From the NCBI GenBank assembly GCA_030148065.1, contig JASBUC010000021.1:1-64000 (forward strand): 64,000 nucleotides of DNA, written 5' to 3'. The stretch's first letter is position 1. The number at the start of each line of letters is the position of its first letter. The notes under the pieces were generated by a model. That model was not told the DNA's origin. It worked only from the letters and a program-made list of their open reading frames with translations, and did no database searches. A program made the position numbers and the translations under genes. This document shows, one piece after another, positions 46,258 through 53,868 of this stretch. This stretch comes from Legionellaceae bacterium. GTDB lineage: Bacteria; Pseudomonadota; Gammaproteobacteria; Legionellales; Legionellaceae.

Positions 46258-47679
46258 TTACGTCAATGCATTCCTGTGTTGTATACTGCTTTCTGCATGA
46301 ACTGTTTCTCCAAGTTCATCTAATGATTGAAGGGCATGTAAAAGTAAATTTCGTGTATCGCCATAAGAAGAGATGTTTGATACTTCTTCTTTTAAAGCGT
46401 TGATCGTTGCTTCTTTTTCCTCAAAATAAGTTCCTCGATCTTCAGGGCTCAAAGACGTAATTTTTTGTGATAGTTCTTTAAAGTTATCCAAAAAACCAGT
46501 CAGAGATTTAATCTTAGAAGCCGTTCTAGATGATTCTCTACGCTTATCTATCTTCAATTTTAGAGTACACATTTTTATACTTTCATCAAGGTTATTAATT
46601 TTTATTCTTAAGTCTTCACTTACTTCATGCTTAGGAGTAACATTTTTTTTCCATTCACAAATAGCATTTTGAATTGACTCATTGTCTTTGAAATGATGTT
46701 GGATATCAGCCATTGCAAAATTTGCTAGTTGCTCTTCAGTCCTCGTCAAGCACATAAAATCTATGTCTTCATCAAAAATACCTAGTTCTTGTTTTAGATA
46801 TCTTTGTAGTGGTTTATATTGCTCTTTTGATAGTAATCTTTTGGCAAAGAACAGGAGGATTCTTCCAGTATCGAAGGGGGTATTATCTGTTAAATTATTA
46901 TCTTCTAATATTTCATGAATATCTGAAACTGTCTTGGCTATCTCTGAGTTTTCTCCATATAACTGCTCAATTTTATTTTCAACTATTTGATTAAAAGGCT
47001 CATCCCTAAAGGGAGGATGGATAAAAAAATCATAATCATCTGCATGTTTAGTCTTTAAAGTGTGCTCAATAACTTTAGGCATAGCTAAGTCTGTTGAAAC
47101 ATCTAAAACATCTTCTGGATCTAACCCTAATTTTTTTCTCGCTTTATTTAGACTATCACTAACAAACTGTGTGCAAATCATTTGGCTCTTAGCATAATTT
47201 TTTTCGTTATTTCTTCGGCCGCCAAACATTGATTTTAAAAATGTTTCTATTGCTCCTGTTATTTTCCAAGAGGTCCCTAACGATTGTTGTATGGTTACAG
47301 CCTCTGAAGCAGAGGTAGCAATTGCTTCTCTAAGCTCAGGTGTTTTATGTCTTATAATCAACAAATTTTGATTTAAATATGCTGGATGCAATGAAACCTC
47401 TTGAGGTATGCCAAGAACATGTCTGTTTTGGTAACTCGGTGGAAGGTTCTCGTTATTAACAGGCTCATCGATATGTGCGATATTTGGATTACCCTTATCA
47501 TCAATACTGGTTACAATTGCCATGTGGATTGTATTTTTGTGTCCTTTATCACAACCTTTGATAGCTGCTTGTGCTTGAGCAAATAATTGACATGCCCATG
47601 TTGGCTCTGTTGTGCTTCTAAGGCAAATAATATCTCCTGGTTGAAAGCGTTGATTATGTTGGCGAGATTGATAACCCAT
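46258..47679 (-). CDS. Permuted NlpC/P60 (YiiX-like) protein with coiled-coil tail
   Basis: A 473-residue protein. The N-terminal 215 residues fit the circularly permuted NlpC/P60 (LRAT/YiiX) fold, in which histidine precedes cysteine: FQPGDIICLR (13-22), IHMAIVTSID with His52, and MICTQFVSDSL with Cys159. Such papain-like enzymes cleave amide bonds or transfer acyl groups, and several bacterial ones are translocated. From about 330 to 470 there is a Lys/Glu/Leu coiled coil. No signal peptide. Its base composition is AT-rich compared with neighbours and its stop abuts a repeat, both suggesting acquired DNA. Substrate unknown. Confidence 0.72.
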   Translation of the reverse strand: MGYQSRQHNQRFQPGDIICLRSTTEPTWACQLFAQAQAAIKGCDKGHKNTIHMAIVTSIDDKGNPNIAHIDEPVNNENLPPSYQNRHVLGIPQEVSLHPAYLNQNLLIIRHKTPELREAIATSASEAVTIQQSLGTSWKITGAIETFLKSMFGGRRNNEKNYAKSQMICTQFVSDSLNKARKKLGLDPEDVLDVSTDLAMPKVIEHTLKTKHADDYDFFIHPPFRDEPFNQIVENKIEQLYGENSEIAKTVSDIHEILEDNNLTDNTPFDTGRILLFFAKRLLSKEQYKPLQRYLKQELGIFDEDIDFMCLTRTEEQLANFAMADIQHHFKDNESIQNAICEWKKNVTPKHEVSEDLRIKINNLDESIKMCTLKLKIDKRRESSRTASKIKSLTGFLDNFKELSQKITSLSPEDRGTYFEEKEATINALKEEVSNISSYGDTRNLLLHALQSLDELGETVHAESSIQHRNALT

Positions 47680-48059
47680 ATTCCATTACATCGATAACCT
47701 ATATTTAGATTATAGAACAAGCATTAATGCGTTGATTATATTCAGAATAAAAGAATTCAGAACATTATGGTGCCTTCACGGAGTGAAGGACTAGAAATAG
47801 AGAAGGAATAAGCTAAAAACCATACTCACATTGGTCTTTAAATGAATGTGGTTCATCGTATAATTAAAGCAACTTGTAAGAAACATCTGTTTCAAATTCG
47901 CAACAGTTTCCTTCTAGAATTCTTATAACGTTACGTTCTAAAATTTACTGCTAATCCATATGGTCTATCAATCAGAGGCTACATAAGCCTGTCTAAATAA
48001 GGATTAGTTGTGCTCTGGCTATCAGAGAATATTTTTAGCTTTTTAATAAGGAAAAATTA
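47680..48059. other. Noncoding interval with a partial repeat and promoter region
   Basis: A 380-base gap between the permuted NlpC/P60 gene (start at 47679) and the small exported protein gene. It contains repeat copy 3 (47766-47821). The sequence TTTTTAGCTT at 48032-48041 is the inverse of the variant repeat end AAGCTAAAAA (47810-47819), which may be a distant right end with a matching change. The rest is AT-rich with no coding frame. Confidence 0.5.
47766..47821. repeat. Palindromic repeat, copy 3 (partial)
   Basis: Only the spacer half and left end survive: CCTTCAC/GTGAAGG at 47773-47789, then GACTAGAAATAG and AAGGAATA, then AAGCTAAAAAC (47810-47820), one base different from copies 1 and 2. 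The upstream GTTTTTAGTTT is absent. It lies between the start of the permuted NlpC/P60 gene and the exported-protein gene. Confidence 0.8.
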
Positions 48060-48452
48060 ATGATAAAAAGGATAACTCTATTAAGCTCATTAGGTTTAAT
48101 GCTTTTAACGGCAACTAGTGTCAAGGCTTTGGATAAGACGGTTATCTGTCCTTCAGTAGCATTGATAAAAAGTGTCGGGATCCAGCACATTCAGAAAGCA
48201 GAAGTTAGTGATAATGGTTGGCTTGCATGGAGTAAGAGTAACTATAATACAGATGACACATGGTTTTTTTCATTTGTGTCTCTAAGAGCCAAAAATCAAA
48301 GTACTGCCCTAAAAAAAGCAATGAAAAAGCTTGAAAAATTAGCAACGGTAGAAGGTCCAGAGCAAGTGGATGGCGCGTGGGTTTGTTTATATTCTTCTGC
48401 AAAAGGACACTTAGAGGACATGGCAATGGCACAAACTCCGTCACCTCTGTAG
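48060..48452 (+). CDS. Small exported protein of unknown function
   Basis: A 130-residue protein with a signal peptide (LLSSLGLMLLTATSVKA, cut near residue 23). The mature part has two Cys (VICPS and WVCLY) likely to form a disulfide, a WLAWSKSNY segment and a Lys-rich helix. The layout resembles short secreted proteins of Legionella, but I cannot name a family with certainty. It starts at ATG 48060 after AAGGAAAAATTA. It is in the AT-rich island between repeat copies 3 and 4. Confidence 0.7.
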   Translation: MIKRITLLSSLGLMLLTATSVKALDKTVICPSVALIKSVGIQHIQKAEVSDNGWLAWSKSNYNTDDTWFFSFVSLRAKNQSTALKKAMKKLEKLATVEGPEQVDGAWVCLYSSAKGHLEDMAMAQTPSPL

Positions 48453-48463
48453 TTTTTATCAGT

Positions 48464-48491
48464 GACCTTTCGACAACATAGCAGAAAGGTC
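48464..48491. terminator. Hairpin after the small exported protein gene
   Basis: GACCTTTC (48464-48471) pairs with GAAAGGTC (48484-48491) around a 12-base loop, 12 bases after the stop codon and ahead of the convergent gene. There is no T-run, so termination is likely but not certain. Confidence 0.5.
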
Positions 48492-48549
48492 ATCGATAAA
48501 TTAGACAAAGCAGGACTAAGCGAGCAAAGCTATCCTACATTTTTAATAT

Positions 48550-49686
48550 TCATCCTAGACGGCGTCTAAAGGTATCACTAGAAGTCCCAAGATTTACTGT
48601 TGAGCTAGAGTCATCATTGGAATTAAAAAAGGGTAAATGACTTGCAAGGGTATTGCCATTTTGTGAATAGGATAAAGACATACAGTGAGGGCCGCCTTTG
48701 TTGACTATTAAACCATCTAGTTGTGTAAAGTCGATATCCCCATTGCTATATTCTCTAATCATTTCTTGTAAACGAAGATCTTCTCTTAAAATTTCAGGGG
48801 TGATTGCAAACGTGTAATGCTCTTTTATTTTGGATGTGACCTCATTAGGCAAGCCAGGAACAATGACCCTTACTTCATCTTGCATTCCTCGAAAAAATGC
48901 TAAATTCAACATTGTCGGCTCATCTATAAAATTATCATGTCCTAAATCGACAAGCTGAATATTGTTATCAGCAGCTACTCGTAACTTAGCAATAGACTCT
49001 GAAGATAAAATATTGCTACTTAAAATAAAAATTTTATTATCGGGTGCTAGCGCTATAAAACAATCTAAATGGTAGAAGTATTCTCGCCACGCAGTAAAAT
49101 TTTTCATGGCGGAAGATTGTAAGGTTTCATCGAACTCTTCTTCTGGGATATATAATTGTAAATTTCCATTAAAAATTGGGAACCTTTGTGCAAACTCAAT
49201 ACCTTCATTAAACTGTGTTGCTAAGCCCAATTCATCAAAAGTTAAATGAGAGAGCTTTGGATGAGCTCTAGCCATTTCCTGCATTTCTGCGACAACTTCA
49301 TTGTATTTTTTTACTTGATCCCGGTCATGACCAGTACTTAGATAACCTCCAGCAGGGTAATTTCCATGGAAGATAGTATCGTTTACCCGCACAATGTTCC
49401 CACCTTCAAAAAAAGTCTCTGTTTCTAATACCTCAAATCCTTGTGCCTCGAAGTGACTCACTATTTCATTCTTTAAATCATCAGGGATCCCTGGGCTATT
49501 TGGAAAAATCACAACTTTCTCTTTATCCAGAACTAAGCATTGATCTTGAGCAAAGCGAAATTGTAGCTCTCTGGAGTTAAACTCAACAACCTCATCATCT
49601 GCAGCTAGAGCTCTCACAGTTGCGTTAAATGCTCTTATTGCATTTGTTGCGGAGTGTTCTGGATGTTTGTAGATAATAATCGGCAT
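48550..49686 (-). CDS. Guanidino-group modifying enzyme superfamily protein
   Basis: A 378-residue protein with the hallmarks of the arginine deiminase/dimethylargininase/amidinotransferase fold: FEGGN (93-97), HLDCF (His206, Asp208) and the C-terminal GGPHCMS (Cys335), the usual positions of the acid, base and nucleophile. The first 60 residues carry the IYKHPEHSATN start. It is therefore probably an active hydrolase or transferase on a guanidino compound such as arginine, but the substrate cannot be told from these motifs. The last 25 residues are Ser/Thr/Asp-rich. No arc or agu genes are adjacent. It lies in the repeat-bounded AT-rich island. Confidence 0.75.
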   Translation of the reverse strand: MPIIIYKHPEHSATNAIRAFNATVRALAADDEVVEFNSRELQFRFAQDQCLVLDKEKVVIFPNSPGIPDDLKNEIVSHFEAQGFEVLETETFFEGGNIVRVNDTIFHGNYPAGGYLSTGHDRDQVKKYNEVVAEMQEMARAHPKLSHLTFDELGLATQFNEGIEFAQRFPIFNGNLQLYIPEEEFDETLQSSAMKNFTAWREYFYHLDCFIALAPDNKIFILSSNILSSESIAKLRVAADNNIQLVDLGHDNFIDEPTMLNLAFFRGMQDEVRVIVPGLPNEVTSKIKEHYTFAITPEILREDLRLQEMIREYSNGDIDFTQLDGLIVNKGGPHCMSLSYSQNGNTLASHLPFFNSNDDSSSTVNLGTSSDTFRRRLG

Positions 49687-49967
49687 AACTCACCCTTCTT
49701 TCGACTGCTCTTACCCATTATAATCAGAATATTTCTGTAGCGCCCCATGAGTGCTGGTCTATTTAAATACAAATTGGTTTTCAACAGCAAAGAAAGTATT
49801 TCGTTCAGTGGAAAAAAATGTTTTTAGTCGGTGCTACGAAATAGACTTTTAGTTTATGTGGATAGCGGCTGGGTTGATGGTGCCTTCACGAAGTGAAGGA
49901 CTAAAAATAGAGAAGGAATAAATTAAAAACCTACTTTAAGGTCGAGGGGCCTATCATTAAATTATCC
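49687..49967. other. Noncoding interval with repeat copy 4
   Basis: A 281-base gap between the start of the guanidino-enzyme gene and the end of the 107-residue gene. It holds repeat copy 4 (49846-49966). A lone GTTTTTAGT occurs at 49820, similar to the repeat end. No coding frame or clear promoter was found. Confidence 0.5.
49846..49966. repeat. Palindromic repeat, copy 4
   Basis: Right end CTTTTAGTTT (49846-49855), a 64-base spacer very similar to that of copy 1, with CCTTCAC/GTGAAGG, and left end AAATTAAAAAC (49920-49930). About 36 bases of the inner element (ACTTTAAGG, then GTCGAGG, then CATTAAATTA) follow, before the sequence changes into the 3' end of the 107-residue gene, whose stop codon is at 49968. 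The base changes in the two ends still allow pairing through G-T. Confidence 0.85.
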
Positions 49968-50291
49968 CTAAGAACTGGGACATGCCCTAGGAGTAGTAGA
50001 AATTAGTTCTTCGACAAATTTCCCTTGGAGAAAGCTTGTCATTAAACCAGCCCCCATACCAAGGAGCAAGTAGAAGCAGACATGCCAAGACGTTACTTCT
50101 AAGCCGTTTATTTCTCTATCAATAGGACCTACATAACAGTAAGTTTGTAAAAAATTCATTAGCTCCTCATCAAAATGATAATTTGCCAGGCCATAAGTTG
50201 TTGCCCCAATCATCCATTGCAAGCAATTAAGCATTGGTTCTTTAAAAAATCTACTCACCGCAACAAACTCCTTATAAATTCGCAAAACCAT
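49968..50291 (-). CDS. Small membrane protein of unknown function
   Basis: A 107-residue protein with a hydrophobic segment around 68-88 (HVCFYLLLGMGAGLMTSF), so a single membrane span is likely. No family recognised. Its stop codon touches the end of repeat copy 4. It may be a short real gene or the truncated remnant of a longer one, because the sequence joins the repeat abruptly. Confidence 0.5.
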   Translation of the reverse strand: MVLRIYKEFVAVSRFFKEPMLNCLQWMIGATTYGLANYHFDEELMNFLQTYCYVGPIDREINGLEVTSWHVCFYLLLGMGAGLMTSFLQGKFVEELISTTPRACPSS

Positions 50292-50310
50292 ATTTTGAGT
50301 ATAATGAACA

Positions 50311-50829
50311 TCACTGGGTGAAGAGTTCTTGTTCTATCATTCGTCGGCATGTTAAGGGGCTACTAATTTGATGCATGTAATAGTGGCTGCCGCCAGAGCC
50401 AGTTAAGATAATCGAGCCATAATTTAGGATGCAACCGATAAAAGACTGCTTCACATCCACGCTTTCAATGCGTCTTAGCGGCACAGAGGAAATGTTACGG
50501 GTTAAAATCCCTCGTCGAAAGCAGACTTTGTCTGAAAAAACGTCAAAATAAGCCGTTTTTAGGTTCAAAAACTGTAAGAAGAAGCCTCCAAGGGAGAGCG
50601 CCAACAATGCAAGTGGCACCAATTTTGGGATCTCACTAATGCCAACAAACATCGAAATTGCAACAATGATAAAGAACACAGAGGGCATAAAGGTTATCCA
50701 ATGAAGGCTTGCACGATACTTACTGGTAGAATCACTCACAAAATAGGTCCGGGTAGCATAATTTACTAAATCATACCTTATTCCTAAAAAAATTCCCGCA
50801 TCTAGAGGAACTTTGTTAAAATGAACCAT
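50311..50829 (-). CDS. bPH2-domain membrane protein
   Basis: A 172-residue protein with two adjacent transmembrane helices (about 45-85) followed by a bacterial PH-like domain (YFDVFSDKVCFRRGILTRN, VPLRRIESVDV). The family is common in envelopes but its role is largely unknown. The start is uncertain: ATG 50829 fits, while a TTG at 50874 would overlap the divergent dciA gene by 19 bases. Divergent from dciA. Confidence 0.75.
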   Translation of the reverse strand: MVHFNKVPLDAGIFLGIRYDLVNYATRTYFVSDSTSKYRASLHWITFMPSVFFIIVAISMFVGISEIPKLVPLALLALSLGGFFLQFLNLKTAYFDVFSDKVCFRRGILTRNISSVPLRRIESVDVKQSFIGCILNYGSIILTGSGGSHYYMHQISSPLTCRRMIEQELFTQ

Positions 50830-50855
50830 CCATTTACAAGCTAGACTCGCCCTCA

Positions 50856-51251
50856 ATGGCAAGAAAGATTGCAAGCTGCCTTAACAAAGATCTGATTCGT
50901 TATTACCAGTCAACAGTGGATGTGAGCTTATTAAATCCTATTCTGAAAGACTTTTTGCCGCCACAATTACAAGATCACTGCCAAGCTAGCTCCTTTGTAA
51001 AGGGTGTTCTAATTATAACCACAACCAACTCTGGCTTTGCCTATCAATTAAACTACCTACTACCGAGCCTACGGGAAAAGTTAAGAAGCGAGGCTAAACT
51101 CTATCAACTGGCCTCCATCAAAGTAAAAATAGACACCCTGCCAAAGCCTATCAGCAGCAAAGACGCCCCTCCCTCGCCCCCTAAAGCTGCAAAAAGCTTA
51201 GAAGAGGCCATTGCTTCTTTAGAAAACACTCTAAGTAAAAAATACAGGTAA
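50856..51251 (+). CDS. dciA: DciA/DUF721 family protein
   Basis: A 131-residue member of the DUF721 family: the core QDHCQASSFVKGVLIITTTNSGFAYQLNYLLPSLREKL matches its helix-strand pattern (shown here in parts: HCQASSF, GVLIITTTNSGFA, LREKL). DciA proteins load the replicative helicase where DnaC is absent. The C-terminal Pro/Ser-rich linker and helix are typical. The gene is followed by an unusually long hairpin. Confidence 0.85.
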   Translation: MARKIASCLNKDLIRYYQSTVDVSLLNPILKDFLPPQLQDHCQASSFVKGVLIITTTNSGFAYQLNYLLPSLREKLRSEAKLYQLASIKVKIDTLPKPISSKDAPPSPPKAAKSLEEAIASLENTLSKKYR

Positions 51252-51290
51252 CTATTCACCACCCGAGTTTCAACTTGGGTGGTGAATAGT
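51251..51290. terminator. Long hairpin after dciA
   Basis: ACTATTCACCACCCGAGTT (51251-51269) is the inverse of AACTTGGGTGGTGAATAGT (51272-51290) apart from one G-T pair, giving a stem of about 19 base pairs. It begins at the last base of the dciA stop codon. There is no T-run, so it may stabilise the 3' end or be a mobile palindrome rather than a standard terminator. Confidence 0.6.
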
Positions 51291-51310
51291 ATAATCCTCT
51301 CTTAATCTGG

Positions 51311-51340
51311 TTGTTTTACAATCGATGGTTCGTTTATAAA
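51311..51340 (+). promoter_or_regulatory. Possible promoter of the kinase gene
   Basis: TTGTTT (51311-51316) and TATAAA (51335-51340) are 18 bases apart, a sigma-70 spacing. Transcription would start close to the ATG at 51352, giving a leader of only a few bases. Confidence 0.35.
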
Positions 51341-51351
51341 TAAGAGTGCTT

Positions 51352-52605
51352 ATGCGTCATAATGTCCTTGTGCCAACAGAGGAAACCAAAGCGGCACTGC
51401 TTGCCCTGTTTCAACAAGAGGATCTACAAACCTGCAACGGTTTAAGTGGTTTCCTTTTTAGCCAACCAGTCAGTAAAAGAGCTCACTTTGAGGCGGGTCA
51501 AACTTATGCTTATGGCCCTAGGCACAATCGTACCTACTTAAGTCTAAGTCACTCAATCGTCTATCAAGAGGCCACAAACAGCTATTTAGTCTTAAAGAAT
51601 CAAATTGGAAAAGGGGCTTTTGGTAAAGTATTTAAAATAGAAAAAGCCATTTCACTCGACAACCTACAAACACTTCCTACCACTTCACCAAACCGAATAT
51701 TAAAAATTCAAAGCCTTGAACAATACTCACCAAAACAAAAAGAAAAATATCAAACAATCATTGAACGAGAATCTCTGCTGAGTGCGAACCTTTCCTACTT
51801 AGCCCCCAAAGAACAGTTTAGACAGGGTGAATTTTTCTACCTGGAAATGAACTTTCTTGAAGGTAATGAACTCTACCAACTCTTAGATAAGGATCATGAA
51901 AACCTGTGCCAATTAAGCATTAAAGAACGTTTAACGATTATGAAAAACCTCCTAAACTGTTATAAACAACATTTTCATTCACAAAACCTACTCCACTGTG
52001 ATCTAAAACCAGAAAACATCCTAATAACTGACACTCTTTCTTGTTTTATCCTAGATTTAGGGAATGCTTTTATGAAAGGGGATAAACCAAAACACTTAGC
52101 AAAAGGCACCGTTGGCTTCTCTTCGGTGGAATTACTCGAAGAGGATTACATAAATATCTCTGAAAAAACGGATGTATTTTCTCTTGGTAGAATTTTTATC
52201 TTACTAATGAGAGTAAAAACCATTGAGGCGTTTTTTGATAAACATTCAAGCCTTGATGACAATAAAAATCGCGCATGGTACAAATTTTCAAAAAGCCAAA
52301 AAAGCTTGATGCTACCCATTTTCCGAGATTTACCAGAGACGGTGCTCTCGTCCGTTTTACAAAAAAGACTCTATGATTTAATCAATAAAATGGTACTAAC
52401 CGATCACACAACACGAGCAGAGCTCGATGAGGTGATACAAACGCTAGATGACATTATTGCTAGCTACCAACAAGCGCTCAATGAAGAACAAACAAACCAT
52501 AGCATTAAGGCTCTACTAGCACGAGGCATGCCGGTGCTTAGTGCAGAAGAAGAGCACGATCAGAATGATGACACGCTAGGTGGCGCTCAGTGCCTCGTCA
52601 TGTAG
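51352..52605 (+). CDS. Eukaryotic-type Ser/Thr protein kinase with C-terminal CaaX box, effector candidate
   Basis: A 417-residue kinase. The glycine loop GKGAFGKV is at 86-93, ATP-binding Lys118 in RILKIQ, the catalytic loop HCDLKPEN (215-222; HRD has become HCD), the DFG motif is DLG (235-237), and the activation segment ends KGTVGFSSVELLE. The residues needed for catalysis are therefore present. There is no bacterial transmembrane or PASTA module. The protein ends CLVM (414-417), a CaaX prenylation box usable only in eukaryotic cells, which strongly hints at a host-targeted kinase like the LegK effectors; that is inference. GTG 51346 is an alternative start. The stop overlaps kynU, which runs the other way. 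Confidence 0.88.
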   Translation: MRHNVLVPTEETKAALLALFQQEDLQTCNGLSGFLFSQPVSKRAHFEAGQTYAYGPRHNRTYLSLSHSIVYQEATNSYLVLKNQIGKGAFGKVFKIEKAISLDNLQTLPTTSPNRILKIQSLEQYSPKQKEKYQTIIERESLLSANLSYLAPKEQFRQGEFFYLEMNFLEGNELYQLLDKDHENLCQLSIKERLTIMKNLLNCYKQHFHSQNLLHCDLKPENILITDTLSCFILDLGNAFMKGDKPKHLAKGTVGFSSVELLEEDYINISEKTDVFSLGRIFILLMRVKTIEAFFDKHSSLDDNKNRAWYKFSKSQKSLMLPIFRDLPETVLSSVLQKRLYDLINKMVLTDHTTRAELDEVIQTLDDIIASYQQALNEEQTNHSIKALLARGMPVLSAEEEHDQNDDTLGGAQCLVM

Positions 52606-53850
52606 CGCTTTTACAAAACAGACAACCTCCTGAAAACGATTATAAAAAGGCGCGCAAGCAAAACGAATGATGTTCGGCTCTCTAAAATCAACAATGATGT
52701 TTTTAGCCTTTAGAGCAGCAACCATTTGTTGACCATTGCCTTGGATATTCAGCGAGAGTTGGTTGCCTCGTTTTGCAAGATCACTAGGGCTCACAATTGC
52801 AACCTTATGAGCCAAGTACTTAAGCAACAGTTTTTCACAAAAGGCCGTCATCCGATCACCTTTTTCTCTTAACTCTTTAATGCTCGTTTTGTCAAAGAGC
52901 TCTAAGGCCCCTCGTAATGAGGCCATAGAAAAAATGGGCGAATTACTAATCTGCCAAGCATCTGCACTCTTATATGGACGAAAGCGCTTCTCCATTAAAA
53001 AGCGGGTAGAGAGTTCATTGCCCCACCAACCGTTAAAGCGATTAAGAGAAGGATTAGCTAGGTGTTTTTCATGAATAAAAGCCCCGCCAACTGCACCAGG
53101 GCCAGCATTCACATACTTATAATGACACCACACCGCAAAATCAACTTGATCGTCATGCAGTGATAAGGGCACATTGCCAACGGCATGCGCTAAATCAAAC
53201 CCGACCATGGCTCCGACTCGGTGGGCGGCTTTACTAATTCTCCTGAGATTAAAACGCTCACCCGAGAGATACTGTATGCCTGGCAGAAGCACCAAAGAAA
53301 GACTCTCTCCTGCCCGCTCGATTGCTTCAATCAAGGCCTCATCACCAATCACCAAGTCATCCCCACAAGAACTCACTTCAATGAGTGCATTTTGAGGATC
53401 GAGACCATGAAACAAAAGCTGAGACATAAGGGCATAACGATCAGAGGGAAAGGTACTCTCTTCGATTAAAATCTTAAAGCGTTTCTTGCTTGGTTTAAAA
53501 AAGGAGACGAGTAAGAGGTGAAGGTTCACGGTTAAAGCATTCATTGCCACGACTTCTTGTACTTTTGCGCCTACCAAGCGCGCTAATGAGGATGAAACAC
53601 TCTCTTGATAGCTCTTCCAAGGCGAAACGTCCCGAAAGTGTCCGCCGATGGCTAATTCTTGCCAGGCAGTCAGCTCTTCTTGAATGCGCTCTTTGGATGA
53701 GTTAGGCATCAACCCCAAAGAGTTGCCACAGAGATAAGTGCATTCAAAGCCGTTGTGTTGAACAGGAAAAGAAAAATCGTCTCGAAATTTAGAGAGCGTG
53801 TCATCTATATCCATCGCCTTTGCTTCTAATTCCGCTTCCTGCCAATTCAT
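52576..53850 (-). CDS. kynU: Kynureninase
   Basis: PLP enzyme that splits kynurenine to anthranilate and alanine, or 3-hydroxykynurenine to 3-hydroxyanthranilate. CGNSLGL and the PLP lysine Lys245 in WCHYKYVNAGPG, with DLAHAVGN (Asp219, His222), are all intact. The length is 424. GGGAGGGG precedes the ATG. It is 18 bases downstream of tryptophan 2,3-dioxygenase, so the pair forms a short tryptophan catabolic operon without a visible formamidase gene. Confidence 0.95.
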   Translation of the reverse strand: MNWQEAELEAKAMDIDDTLSKFRDDFSFPVQHNGFECTYLCGNSLGLMPNSSKERIQEELTAWQELAIGGHFRDVSPWKSYQESVSSSLARLVGAKVQEVVAMNALTVNLHLLLVSFFKPSKKRFKILIEESTFPSDRYALMSQLLFHGLDPQNALIEVSSCGDDLVIGDEALIEAIERAGESLSLVLLPGIQYLSGERFNLRRISKAAHRVGAMVGFDLAHAVGNVPLSLHDDQVDFAVWCHYKYVNAGPGAVGGAFIHEKHLANPSLNRFNGWWGNELSTRFLMEKRFRPYKSADAWQISNSPIFSMASLRGALELFDKTSIKELREKGDRMTAFCEKLLLKYLAHKVAIVSPSDLAKRGNQLSLNIQGNGQQMVAALKAKNIIVDFREPNIIRFACAPFYNRFQEVVCFVKALHDEALSAT

Positions 53851-53868
53851 TGCCCCCCTCCCTATTAA

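Noticed and set aside
45892-49966. CRISPR array or canonical integron
   Set aside because: The repeats are 60-185 bases and spaced from 0 to about 2000 bases, with genes between, and no cas genes are present. The ends lack the RYYYAAC/GTTRRRY core of attC and no intI was found, so neither label is justified.
49968-50291. Certain truncation of a larger gene by the repeat
   Set aside because: The join is abrupt, but the gene has a proper start and stop and no family is known, so truncation cannot be shown from this sequence alone.
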